Position numbers and translations under genes: made by a program | In this document: positions 18,761 to 26,465 of the stretch, piece after piece | Numbering within the stretch: the first letter of the stretch is position 1 | Layout: every line of letters begins with the position of its first letter | NCBI RefSeq assembly: GCF_036250065.1 | Contig: NZ_CP109199.1 | Location: forward strand, 5,642,001-5,706,000 | Source: Micromonospora sp. NBC_01699 | GTDB taxonomy: Bacteria; Actinomycetota; Actinomycetes; Mycobacteriales; Micromonosporaceae | Length of the DNA: 64,000 nucleotides | Reading direction: 5' to 3' | The notes under the pieces: model-generated | Told to the model about the DNA's origin: nothing | Database searches by the model: none | The model's input: only the letters and a program-made list of their open reading frames with translations

Positions 18761-19816
18761 TCAGCCCAGCTTTCCCACCCCGGCACCGGCCGGGACGATG
18801 GTCGGTACGGCGGCGGCGTTGTCCAGCCGGTAGGCGTAGTACGTGCTCGGCTCGGTGACCGTGCCCCTCGTCTCGATCGGATGGTTGCAGTCCACGAGGA
18901 TGTTGCCCCGCTCGACGATCCGGCCGAGGTCGCCGCTGAACTCGACCCGCCCCGGGTTGTTCACGCTGTAGAAGTAGTTCCCCTCGACCAGCACCCCGGC
19001 GTCGTACGTCGACGCGACCCCGTAGCTGTTGTCGTAGTAGTAGTTGTTGTAGACGTGGGTGAGGTTGGAGAACCGCACCCGCGGGTGCCGCTGGTCGGAC
19101 CGGTTGAAGTAGTTGTGGTGGTAGGTGACCCGCAGCCGACCGATGTCCTGCGCCCCGGCGTCCTCGTCGTGCGAGAGCAGCAGGGTCTTGTCGTGGTCGT
19201 GGAAGTTGTTCCAGGAGACCGTGACGAAGTCCGACCCGCGCTTGATGTCCACCGCGCCGTCGTCGCCGTTGGAGAACTCGTTGTGGTCGATCCAGATGTG
19301 GTGGCTGAACATCTGCACGTTGAGCAGGTCGTCGGTCGCCCCGGTCAGATGCAGGTTGCGGACGATGACGTTGTGCACCGCGTCCGCCGGTGGCGAGGTG
19401 ACGGTGTCGCTGACCGGCAGTCCGATGTTCAGCCCGCCGCCGGACAGGACCGCGTTGGCGCCCACCCCGATGATGGTCTTGTCCGAGGTGACGTTGTGCA
19501 TGCCGTCGCTGGTGCCGGTGGGCAGGGTGATCGTGCCGACCACCTGGATGACGTACGGGCCGGGGCGGGCGATGTAGTCGAGGAACTGCGCCGTGGTGGA
19601 CGCGGTGACCACCGGACCGCCGGCCCCGCCGGTGGTGCCGTTCTGGCCGAGCGCGTTGACGCTGGCGAAGCCGTCCGCCGGCCCGCTGACCGAGGTGGTC
19701 GGGGTGCCGGCGCCGGCGAGCAGGGCGGTGGCGAGCGCGGCGGCGGCCAGGGCCGGCCAGCGCGGGACTCGTCGCCGTGGGGTCGGTGGGATGGTGGGGG
19801 TGGGTGCGGTGGTCAC
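18761..19816 (-). CDS. secreted pectate lyase (PL1)
   Basis: A 351-residue exported PL1 lyase, first gene of the pectinase operon. A basic N-region (PRRRVPR) and a hydrophobic core (about residues 18-37) form the signal peptide. The catalytic beta-helix carries 'HHIWIDHNEFS', 'DGAVDIKRGSDFVTVSWN' and 'DQRHPRVRFSNLTHVYNN'. It has no extra domain, unlike its neighbour. GTG 19816 is set by GGAAGG about 7 nt upstream; an in-frame start 16 codons earlier lacks a site. The promoter and LacI-type operator are about 250 nt upstream, leaving an unusually long leader. Confidence 0.92.
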   Translation of the reverse strand: MTTAPTPTIPPTPRRRVPRWPALAAAALATALLAGAGTPTTSVSGPADGFASVNALGQNGTTGGAGGPVVTASTTAQFLDYIARPGPYVIQVVGTITLPTGTSDGMHNVTSDKTIIGVGANAVLSGGGLNIGLPVSDTVTSPPADAVHNVIVRNLHLTGATDDLLNVQMFSHHIWIDHNEFSNGDDGAVDIKRGSDFVTVSWNNFHDHDKTLLLSHDEDAGAQDIGRLRVTYHHNYFNRSDQRHPRVRFSNLTHVYNNYYYDNSYGVASTYDAGVLVEGNYFYSVNNPGRVEFSGDLGRIVERGNILVDCNHPIETRGTVTEPSTYYAYRLDNAAAVPTIVPAGAGVGKLG

Positions 19817-20059
19817 GGTTCCGCCTTCCGGGTGGTGGGCCGCCCGGCCGGGGGCGCCGACCATCGGCCCGCCGGGGCGACGGCCGTCCGGGGCCGTCGG
19901 GCGCGCTGAGGGCAGGCCGGAGCCGGCCGCCGGGTCGGCGGCGGGTCCGCGCCGAGCAGGTCACGACTGATGCGGTACGGGCTGCGCGAGGTGGCTGACA
20001 GGCGCGATGCGGTACGGAGACAGCGCCGGAACGGGGCGCCGACCGAACGGGAGATCTTT
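19817..20059 (-). other. long 5' leader of the pectate lyase operon
   Basis: About 240 nt between the likely transcription start and the first start codon. The plus-strand motif GATGCGGTACGG occurs twice (19969-19980 and 20006-20017, 37-bp period). No leader gene is supported. Confidence 0.45.
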
Positions 20060-20112
20060 CAGGAAAGCGCTTTCCTGTTCCTCACCATAGAAACATATTT
20101 CCGTCGTGTCAA
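20060..20112 (-). promoter_or_regulatory. promoter with an 18-bp LacI-type operator
   Basis: On the minus strand the -35 TTGACA (20112-20107) and -10 TATGGT (20089-20084) are exactly 17 bp apart. The perfect palindrome CAGGAAAGCGCTTTCCTG (20060-20077) covers the expected transcription start. Its GAAAGCGCTTTC core is the shape bound by LacI/GalR-family repressors. It reads toward the pectate lyase operon, so pectin-derived sugars probably relieve repression. No LacI gene is in the window. Confidence 0.8.
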
Positions 20113-20150
20113 TGAGGGATGTCGATACGACAAACGGCACCGACGCAGCC

Positions 20151-20217
20151 GTCGATCCACCCGCGCTGGCCCGTCGCGGAAGGTCTCCGGTCGACGGGCC
20201 AGCGCGCGTGGATCGAC
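20151..20217. terminator. large terminator hairpin after the PBP gene
   Basis: Arms 20151-20176 and 20192-20217 pair at 25 of 26 positions around a 15-nt loop, immediately after the PBP stop on the minus strand. Confidence 0.85.
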
Positions 20218-20222
20218 GAGGG

Positions 20223-22463
20223 TCAGCGGTTGCGACGGCCGGGAATGGCCGGCTGGTTCGGGTCGACCAGCGGCTGGCCGGTCCCGTTCCCGGTCCCGTC
20301 CGCGTTCCCGCCCGCGTTCGGGTCACCGGGATTCCGGTTCTGGACCGGCGGCTGGTCGGGGCCGTCGCTGCCGTACGCGATCTCCCGGCTCGGCGCCGGG
20401 AACTCCGCCGCCGGCTTGCCCTGCAAACCGGCCGCCATGGTCCGGGCGACCGCGTTGACGACCTTCGCCTGCACCGCCGAACCCACGTGGTCACCCGGAT
20501 CGTCGGGGTTCGCCGCGATCGACGCCACCGCCAGCTGCGGGGTGAAGCCGACGAAGGTCTCCGTCGCGTTCTCCTCCGAGCTACCGGTCTTGCCGGCGAC
20601 CGGACGACCGCCCAGGATGTCCGAGACCTGGTCGGCGGTGCCGCCGTCACAGGTGTTGAGGCTGGACTGGTCGCCGACCGGGCAACGGGCCGCGTCGGTG
20701 GCCGCCCGAGCCACGTCCGCGCTGACCACCCGGTTGCACGACGGTCCGATCCCGTCGACCTTCGCGCCGTCCGGACCGGTGATCGAGTTGACCGGCAACG
20801 GCTTGCAGTAGACCCCGTCCGCGCCCATCGTCGCGTACGCGTTGGCCAGGTCGAGCGGGGTGGTCGAGGCCACCCCCAGGGTGAAGGCGCCCCACCCGTC
20901 GGCACCATCGGCGGCCAGGTCGGCGTCGGAACCCGCCCGGAACTGGATCCCGAGCCGCTGCGCCATCTCCACCGCCTTCTCCGCGCCGACCTGCTGTTCC
21001 AGCCAGACGAAGTAGGTATTGACCGACCGGCCGAAGCCGGTCCACATGTTGCGGTAGCCGTCCATCCAGTCGGGGTTCGCGTTCTCCGGGCACCAGAAGC
21101 CGTCACAGCTGTTCGGCCCGCCGTCCGGGTATTTGCTGGGGAACTTCGCCGGCGCCACGAAGCCGGTGTCGAGACTCCTGCCGGACTCCAGCGCGGCCAG
21201 CATGGTGAACATCTTGAACGTCGAGCCGGCCTGGTAACCCTGGATAGCACCGCCACCGGCGACGAGCTGGTTCACCGTGTTGGGATAGTTCTGCTGCCCG
21301 TTGGGGTTCGGGGCGAGGCTGTAGTGCCGGTTCACCGCGAGCGCCAGCACCCGGCCGGTGCCCGGCTGCACCGCCGCCATCGGGGCCGCCCGCTTGTTGT
21401 CGTACCCGTACACGGTCAGGCTCTGCTTCAGCGCGGCCGCCTGGACCTTCGGGTCCAGCGAGGTGACGATGGTGTAACCACCGCGACGCAACCCCTGCTG
21501 CCGCTCGTCGACCGTCGCACCGAACGCCGGCTGGGCGTTCCACCACTGCCGGAAGTAGTCGCAGAAGAAACCCCAGTCGTCGTGCCCGGCCGACATGCCA
21601 CCGCAGTCGTTCGGCGCCTGGGTCGGGTGCAGGGCCAGCTCCTCGGCGTCGGCCGCCGCCGCCTCGGCATCCGTGATGACCTTCATCTTCGCCATCGCGC
21701 CCAGCACGTACGACCGTCGGTCCAGCGCCGCCTGCCGGTCCCCGCTGATCGGGTTGTCCGAGTCCGGCGACTGCACCAACCCGGCCAGCAACGACGCCTC
21801 GGCGAGCGTCAACGCCGAGGCGGGCTTGCCGAAGTAACGCTGGCTCGCGGCGGCGATCCCGTACGCGCCGGCGCCAAAGTAGGCGATGTTCAGGTAGCGG
21901 TCCAGGATCTCCTGCTTGGAGAGCTTCTTCTCCAGGGCGACCGCGTACCGCATCTCCTGGATCTTGCGACCCTTGGTCTCGGCGGTCGCCGCGGCCCGCT
22001 GCTCCGCGGTCAGGTTCGGGTCGGACTTGAGCACGTTGCGGACGTACTGCATGGTCAGTGTCGACGCGCCCTGCTCGACCGCGCCGTTGCTCTGGTTCGC
22101 TACGAACGCCCGGACCACCCCACGCAGGTCGACACCGCCGTGCTCGTAGAACCGGGTGTCCTCGGCCGCGACGATGGCCTGCTGCATGCTGGTGGCGATC
22201 TCGGTGATCGGTACGTCAACCCGGTTCTCGTCGTAGAACGTGGTCAGCAGCGTCTTGCCGTCGTTGGCGTACAGGTACGAGCGCTGCGCGGTCACCGGCA
22301 CCTTCAGGTCCGTCGGCAGATCCTCGTACGAGTCGGTGGCCGCCTTGAGCACCACACCGGCGAGCGCGCTCGCCGGCAGTGCCGACGCGGCGAGCACCGC
22401 ACCAGCCAGTACGCCGTACAGCAGGAGCCGCGCCGCCTTGCCCAACCGGGTCTTGTCCGTCAC
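20223..22463 (-). CDS. class A penicillin-binding protein (PBP1-like)
   Basis: A 746-residue bifunctional peptidoglycan synthase. One N-terminal membrane anchor (about residues 12-37) leads to a GT51 transglycosylase domain with 'AAEDTRFYEHGGVD' and 'QGASTLTMQYVRN'. The transpeptidase domain has Ser414 in the SxxK box 'GSTFK', an SVN box and 'KTGS' near residue 630. The C-terminal tail is rich in Pro, Gly and Asn. It polymerises and crosslinks glycan strands outside the membrane. The start is GTG 22463; the ribosome site is weak. It is divergent from the DUF2630 gene across a 201-bp region with a direct repeat. Confidence 0.93.
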   Translation of the reverse strand: MTDKTRLGKAARLLLYGVLAGAVLAASALPASALAGVVLKAATDSYEDLPTDLKVPVTAQRSYLYANDGKTLLTTFYDENRVDVPITEIATSMQQAIVAAEDTRFYEHGGVDLRGVVRAFVANQSNGAVEQGASTLTMQYVRNVLKSDPNLTAEQRAAATAETKGRKIQEMRYAVALEKKLSKQEILDRYLNIAYFGAGAYGIAAASQRYFGKPASALTLAEASLLAGLVQSPDSDNPISGDRQAALDRRSYVLGAMAKMKVITDAEAAAADAEELALHPTQAPNDCGGMSAGHDDWGFFCDYFRQWWNAQPAFGATVDERQQGLRRGGYTIVTSLDPKVQAAALKQSLTVYGYDNKRAAPMAAVQPGTGRVLALAVNRHYSLAPNPNGQQNYPNTVNQLVAGGGAIQGYQAGSTFKMFTMLAALESGRSLDTGFVAPAKFPSKYPDGGPNSCDGFWCPENANPDWMDGYRNMWTGFGRSVNTYFVWLEQQVGAEKAVEMAQRLGIQFRAGSDADLAADGADGWGAFTLGVASTTPLDLANAYATMGADGVYCKPLPVNSITGPDGAKVDGIGPSCNRVVSADVARAATDAARCPVGDQSSLNTCDGGTADQVSDILGGRPVAGKTGSSEENATETFVGFTPQLAVASIAANPDDPGDHVGSAVQAKVVNAVARTMAAGLQGKPAAEFPAPSREIAYGSDGPDQPPVQNRNPGDPNAGGNADGTGNGTGQPLVDPNQPAIPGRRNR

Positions 22464-22581
22464 CGGTCAACAGTGCCTGCGAGGTCACGGACCATCACCG
22501 ACCGGGCCCGGATCGTTAGCAAAGTCACGGCTTGTCCCAAGCTTGCGTACAGCCGGGAACCGGACGTCGGGCCCACCCGGC

Positions 22582-22616
22582 GGCAAAGCACACCCGACGG
22601 TGGCAAAGCACACCCG
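22582..22616. repeat. 15-bp direct repeat between the divergent PBP and DUF2630 genes
   Basis: GGCAAAGCACACCCG occurs at 22582-22596 and 22602-22616, two helical turns apart (20 bp). This is the spacing expected for a regulator that binds on one DNA face. Confidence 0.6.
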
Positions 22617-22664
22617 GCCCGGGGAACGGGGACGCCACCGCCGGGCCTGTGACAGGCTCTCGGC

Positions 22665-22910
22665 ATGGACGACAGCACGATTCTGAGCCGGATCAACGAA
22701 CTGGTCGACGAGGAGCACAAGCTCCGCGGCCAGGAACAGGCCAACCACAAGACCACCGACGAGGAGCGCGCCCGGCTCCGGGCCCTGGAGGAGTCCCTCG
22801 ACCAGTGCTGGGACCTGCTCCGCCGCCGGCGGGCCGCCCGCAGCGCCGGCAGCGACCCGGAGACGGTCGGCGACCGGAGCAAGAACGAGGTGGAGAGCTA
22901 CCTCCAGTGA
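22665..22910 (+). CDS. DUF2630 family protein
   Basis: An 81-residue soluble helical protein recognised as DUF2630 by 'ILSRINELVDEEHKLR' and 'LEESLDQCWDLLRRRRA'. Its charged, heptad-like pattern suggests a short antiparallel coiled coil. Function is unknown; the family is small, conserved and actinobacterial. A CAGGCT box 6 nt before the ATG hints at leaderless expression. It is monocistronic, with a hairpin just after the stop. Confidence 0.85.
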   Translation: MDDSTILSRINELVDEEHKLRGQEQANHKTTDEERARLRALEESLDQCWDLLRRRRAARSAGSDPETVGDRSKNEVESYLQ

Positions 22911-22915
22911 CACCA

Positions 22916-22938
22916 TCCCGCCGACACCGTCGGCGGGA
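22916..22938. terminator. terminator hairpin
   Basis: A perfect 10-bp stem, TCCCGCCGAC (22916-22925) with GTCGGCGGGA (22929-22938). A second, looser dyad (22949-22958 with 22976-22985) follows toward the convergent RIO kinase gene. Confidence 0.75.
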
Positions 22939-22998
22939 CGCCTCGACACAGCGCCGGGCCGGGCCGTTGCGCCGACCCGGCGCTGGGCCGGGACCGGG

Positions 22999-23934
22999 TC
23001 ACCGGATCCCCGCCTCCCCGAGCAGCCGGCCGGTCAGGGCCTCCGGGTCGAGCAGGTCGCCGGGCAGTCCCCGCGACCGGAACCAGTTCGACACCACCCG
23101 TACGTCGCGGGCCAGGAACTCCCTGCCCTGCGGGTTGGCGACCACGTCCACCACCTGCGGCAGGTCGATCAGCACCAGCCGGCCGTCGTGCACCAGCAGG
23201 TTGTACGGCGACAGGTCGCCGTGGGCCAGTCCGGCTCGGGCCAGCACCACCAGGGCGTCCAGCATCTGGTCCCAGAGGCTGCGCAGCTGCGCCGGCTCCG
23301 GCCGGGTCTGGGCCAGCCGGGGTGCGGCCAGCCCTTCCTCGGCGTCGCCGACGAACTCCAGCATCAGCTCGGTGCCGACCAACTGCACCGGGTACGGCAC
23401 CGAGATGTTGCCCATCGCTTTGCTGATCTCCCAGAGCCGGGCCAGCGCGTCGAACTCGGCGGCGGCCCACTGGCCGGCGATCATCTGCCGGCCGAACGCG
23501 GTCCGACCCTCCATCGCCCGGTTCTCCCGCGAGCGGCGTACCCGGCGCCCCTCCAGGTAACCGGCGTCGCGGTGGAACAGCCGGTGCTCGGCGTCCCGGT
23601 AGCGCTTGGCGGCCAGCAGGCAGGACCGGTCGGTGCCGGGCACGTGCCGCCGGACGAGGTGTACGTCGGCTTCCTTGCCCGTCTTGAGTACGCCCAGCTC
23701 ACTGTCGACCGCCGCCAGCTCGGTGATCAGCCAGTCCGGGTACGGTTCCGGCCCCTGTACCGCCTGGTCCCAGCTCGACCAGCGGTCGCCCGCCTCGGGC
23801 GTGTCGGTGTCGGTGTTCGTGTCGAAGCCGGCCGGCACGGCGTGCCGGGACCGCTTCAGGAACTGCGGTTCGTCGTCGTCGAAGCGACGGGTACGGCGCT
23901 CCCGCGCCGGTGGGACATGGTCATGCTCACGCAA
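22999..23934 (-). CDS. RIO-family serine protein kinase
   Basis: A 311-residue atypical protein kinase. An N-terminal charged segment precedes the ATP-binding 'GVLKTGKEADVHLV', and the catalytic core is 'AHGDLSPYNLLVHDG' with the metal-binding 'LIDLPQVVDV', both RIO hallmarks. Archaeal and eukaryotic RIO proteins act in ribosome maturation; the bacterial role is not settled. The start is uncertain. TTG 23934, giving (M)REHDHVPP, matches the N-terminus I expect for this family and has GAGGG upstream, whereas the open frame extends 300 codons further without family sequence. A small frame with a perfect Shine-Dalgarno overlaps this start. Confidence 0.88.
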   Translation of the reverse strand: MREHDHVPPARERRTRRFDDDEPQFLKRSRHAVPAGFDTNTDTDTPEAGDRWSSWDQAVQGPEPYPDWLITELAAVDSELGVLKTGKEADVHLVRRHVPGTDRSCLLAAKRYRDAEHRLFHRDAGYLEGRRVRRSRENRAMEGRTAFGRQMIAGQWAAAEFDALARLWEISKAMGNISVPYPVQLVGTELMLEFVGDAEEGLAAPRLAQTRPEPAQLRSLWDQMLDALVVLARAGLAHGDLSPYNLLVHDGRLVLIDLPQVVDVVANPQGREFLARDVRVVSNWFRSRGLPGDLLDPEALTGRLLGEAGIR

Positions 23935-24005
23935 GGTAGGAATCCCTCGATCGAGGTGGAAGAAGGCGGGTATGGGCACGCGGCAACGACAGCGGTGACA
24001 GCCAT
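23856..24005 (-). CDS. possible 49-codon upstream ORF overlapping the RIO kinase start
   Basis: An ATG at 24005 is preceded by a perfect AAGGAGG (complement of 24013-24019) with 7-nt spacing, the best ribosome site in this stretch. It reads MAVTAVVAACPYPP and ends at 23856, crossing the RIO start (23934) in another frame. The peptide resembles nothing I know. It may be a regulatory upstream ORF coupled to the kinase gene, or mark a start-site or frameshift problem. Confidence 0.35.
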   Translation of the reverse strand: MAVTAVVAACPYPPSSTSIEGFLPCVSMTMSHRRGSAVPVASTTTNRSS

Positions 24006-24131
24006 GACTCGACCTCCTTCTCTCCTCGACCCGGACTCGCCGGGACACTGCGGACGTGATCGGAACATGCTCACCGGCAACGGCTCGGGCCGTCAACCGA
24101 TTTTCGGCAGCCGAAATCCGGCCGACGCGAG

Positions 24132-24176
24132 ACGTCAACCGGCGACACGTCAACCGGCGACACGTCAACCGGCGAG
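24132..24176. repeat. 15-bp tandem triplication at the 3' end of the HAD gene
   Basis: ACGTCAACCGGCGAC is repeated at 24132-24146, 24147-24161 and 24162-24176 (last base changed). The HAD stop codon (24165-24167) lies in the third copy. Because the unit is 15 bp, each copy repeats the same in-frame stop. Confidence 0.8.
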
Positions 24177-24809
24177 GACGGCGGAGACGGCGGGGATGAG
24201 GCCGTCGGCGGTCCGGGTCGGCGCGAACCGGGACTCCATCCAGCTCCGGCCCCGGTGCAGCCAGACGCTGGGCAGTCCGACCGCGGCCGCGCCGCCGATG
24301 TCGGCCTCGGGACTGTCGCCGACCACCCAGGAACCGCGCAGCTGCATCCGTACCCGCTGTGCGGCCAGGACGAAGATGCGCGGGTTCGGCTTGCTGACCC
24401 CGGCCTCCTCGGAGATGACCCAGTCCGCCACGTACCGGTCGAGACCGGTCTTGCGGATGATCGCGTCCTGCTGGCGTACGGTGCCGTTGCTGACCACGAC
24501 CGGCACCCAGCCGGCGTCGTCGGCGATCCGCAGGGCGCAGGCGATCAGCGGGTCGAGCCGGGTGTGTTCCGCCAACCCGTCGTGCAGCGCCTCGACCAGG
24601 TCGATGGACGGGGTACGCAGCCGGTAGCGGTCCCGGATCGCGTCCGCCACGTCCCACCGGTCGGTCAGCCCGTCCGCGTCGATGGAGAGCAACCAGTCGA
24701 TGTCGGTGTCCGGTGCGCCGATCTCGGCCAGGAAACGCTGCCCCCAGGCGCGGAACGGTCCCGCCCGATCCAGCAGGGTGTTGTCCAGGTCGAGGAGCAG
24801 CAGTGGCAC
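24165..24809 (-). CDS. HAD-superfamily hydrolase
   Basis: A 214-residue cytosolic phosphatase-like protein. Motif I is 'LLLDLDNTLLD' with the nucleophile Asp, motif II is the Ser/Thr around 'VVSNGT', and motifs III-IV are 'SKPNPRIF' and 'VVGDSPEADIGGA'. A helical cap (about residues 18-90) places it with the subfamily IA phosphoglycolate phosphatase-like enzymes; the substrate is unknown. GTG 24809 lies 6 nt after a TAGGGT -10 box (complement of 24816-24821), so the mRNA is probably leaderless. Confidence 0.88.
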   Translation of the reverse strand: MPLLLLDLDNTLLDRAGPFRAWGQRFLAEIGAPDTDIDWLLSIDADGLTDRWDVADAIRDRYRLRTPSIDLVEALHDGLAEHTRLDPLIACALRIADDAGWVPVVVSNGTVRQQDAIIRKTGLDRYVADWVISEEAGVSKPNPRIFVLAAQRVRMQLRGSWVVGDSPEADIGGAAAVGLPSVWLHRGRSWMESRFAPTRTADGLIPAVSAVLAG

Positions 24810-24888
24810 TCGCGCACCCTACGGGAACCGGGGTGTCCGACAACAGACCCCAAGTGTTAACAGCTTTCCCAGGATGTGGCCGGCCGAA

Positions 24889-25749
24889 TCAGCCGGTGAG
24901 CAGGGCACGTTCGCCGCCGAGTTCGGCCCGCCGGTCGGCGAGCATCCGGTGGGTGGACCGGACCCGGACCAGCTCCACCGGATCGAACACCCCGACGACC
25001 ACCGCCTCACCGTCGTCGGCGGCGCGGGCCAGCGGGCGGCCCTGCGGGTCGTACAGGGCGGCGCCGCCGTTGAACCGCCACGGCGGTTCGCCGCCGATCG
25101 AATTGGCGAAGGCGACGTACATGGTGTTGTCCAGGGCGCGGGCGGCGTAGTAGAGGTCGCGGCGGTGGGCCGAGCCGGTGACGTAGCCGCTCGGGCACAG
25201 GTAGCCGTGCGCCCGGTCACCGGCTGCGGCGCGGGCGTGCTCCGGGAAGCAGCCGTCGTAACAGATGCCGAGGCCGAGCCGCCAACCGTCGACCACCAGG
25301 GTGGCGCCGCGTTCGCCGGGGACGAACAGCTCGTTCTCGTCCGGCCCCCAGAGCTGCTGCTTGTGGTAGCCGGCGCGGGCCGTACCGGATCGGTCGAGGA
25401 CGATCGCGGCGCAGGTGCGGCGCTGGTCGGCGTACCGGATGGCGGCGCCGACGACCACGACGGCCCGGCGGTCGCGGGCGGCGGCCCGCAGCGGGTCCAG
25501 CCGGGGGTCGTCGATCCGGCCGCCGTCGACCGCGGCCAGGTCGGTCCCGGCCGGGTCGGCCCGCAGGGTCGGCGGATGGTACGCGGGCAGGAACAGCTCC
25601 GGGAGTACGACCACGGTGGCGCCCTCGTCGGCGGCCCGGTGCACCAGCCGGGCGGCGGTGCGCGTGTTGCCGGTCAGGTCGCCGGGGATCGGTTGGGCCT
25701 GGATCGCGGCGACCGTCAGCGGGCCGGGCGGCGCGTCGGGGATGCTCAC
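24889..25749 (-). CDS. nitrilase-superfamily carbon-nitrogen hydrolase
   Basis: A 286-residue amidase-fold enzyme with the complete catalytic triad: Glu51 ('LPELFLP'), Lys130 ('YHKQQLW') and Cys163 ('GICYDGCFPE'). Such proteins hydrolyse amides or deaminated glutathione-like metabolites in the cytosol; the substrate is not determinable. GTG 25749 lies 7 nt after TAGGCT (complement of 25757-25762), a leaderless arrangement. The gene is divergent from the AcnR-like gene, and the palindrome at 25781-25800 covers its -35 region, so it may share that regulation. Confidence 0.88.
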   Translation of the reverse strand: MSIPDAPPGPLTVAAIQAQPIPGDLTGNTRTAARLVHRAADEGATVVVLPELFLPAYHPPTLRADPAGTDLAAVDGGRIDDPRLDPLRAAARDRRAVVVVGAAIRYADQRRTCAAIVLDRSGTARAGYHKQQLWGPDENELFVPGERGATLVVDGWRLGLGICYDGCFPEHARAAAGDRAHGYLCPSGYVTGSAHRRDLYYAARALDNTMYVAFANSIGGEPPWRFNGGAALYDPQGRPLARAADDGEAVVVGVFDPVELVRVRSTHRMLADRRAELGGERALLTG

Positions 25750-25780
25750 GAGCGGCAGCCTATCCCGGCCCGCGCCCAAC

Positions 25781-25800
25781 CAAGCCGTACGTACGGTTTG
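25781..25800. promoter_or_regulatory. candidate AcnR operator
   Basis: CAAGCCGTACGTACGGTTTG is a 20-bp near-perfect palindrome (one mismatched pair) between the divergent nitrilase and AcnR-like genes. An 18/20 copy lies upstream of acnA (13098-13117). The right end overlaps TTGCAT (25798-25803), a possible -35, 17 bp before CACGAT (25821-25826). Confidence 0.65.
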
Positions 25801-25832
25801 CATCGGGCAGCGCCACCTGACACGATCGACCG

Positions 25833-26426
25833 GTGCCCAGAGTGAGCCAGGACCAGCTCGACGCTCGCCGCCACGAGATCCTCGCCGCGGCGCGGGCCTG
25901 TTTCGCCCGCTACGGATACGAGGGTGCCACAGTCCGCCGGCTGGAAGAAGCGACCGGCCTCTCCCGGGGCGCGATCTTCCACCACTTCCGGGACAAGGAC
26001 TCGCTGTTCCTCGCCGTGGCCGAGGACGACGCGGTGGCGATGGTCTCCACCGTCGCCCGCAACGGTCTGGTCCAGGTGATGCGGGACCTGCTCACCAGCG
26101 CCAGCTCCCCGGAGACCGCCGGCTGGCTCGGCAGCCAGCTTGAGGTGTCCCGGCGACTGCGTACCGACCCCGAGTTCGCCAAGCGGTGGGCCGAGCGCTC
26201 GGCGGCGATCGCCGAGGCCACCCGGGACCGGCTGCTCCGGCAGCGCGACGCCGGGGTGCTGCGCGACGACGTACCGATCGACGTGCTGGCCCAGTTCCTC
26301 GAACTCGCCTACGACGGGCTGGTGCTGCACCTGGCCATGGGACGCCCGGCCGGCGACCTCGGCCCCGTACTCGACCTGGTCGAGGAGGCCGTACGTCGAC
26401 CCGCTGGCGGCGGTGCCGCACACTGA
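25833..26426 (+). CDS. acnR: TetR-family regulator, AcnR-like
   Basis: A 197-residue repressor. The HTH (about residues 30-52) reads 'GATVRRLEEATGLSRGAIFH', followed by 'HFRDKDSLFLAVAEDDA'. This stretch and 'LEVSRRLRTDPEFAKRW' closely resemble Corynebacterium glutamicum AcnR as I recall it, the citrate-responsive repressor of aconitase. In corynebacteria acnR adjoins acn; here it is 10 kb away, but a shared 20-bp site upstream of both genes supports the link. The start is GTG 25833, probably leaderless. The Gly/Cys-tail membrane protein gene begins 39 nt after it with its own ribosome site. Confidence 0.82.
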   Translation: MPRVSQDQLDARRHEILAAARACFARYGYEGATVRRLEEATGLSRGAIFHHFRDKDSLFLAVAEDDAVAMVSTVARNGLVQVMRDLLTSASSPETAGWLGSQLEVSRRLRTDPEFAKRWAERSAAIAEATRDRLLRQRDAGVLRDDVPIDVLAQFLELAYDGLVLHLAMGRPAGDLGPVLDLVEEAVRRPAGGGAAH

Positions 26427-26465
26427 GGAGCCCCCGGCTCCCCGTACGGCGAGGAGAAACTCCCG

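Noticed and set aside
19961-21256. 431-codon minus-strand frame at the end of the PBP gene
   Set aside because: Another frame of the same strand, rich in Arg/Ser/Thr, crossing the PBP terminator and the lyase promoter. The PBP frame carries the motifs.
23935-24843. 300-codon N-terminal extension of the RIO kinase reading frame
   Set aside because: It is antisense-like sequence through the HAD gene with no family similarity and no ribosome site. The kinase N-terminus fits a start at 23934.
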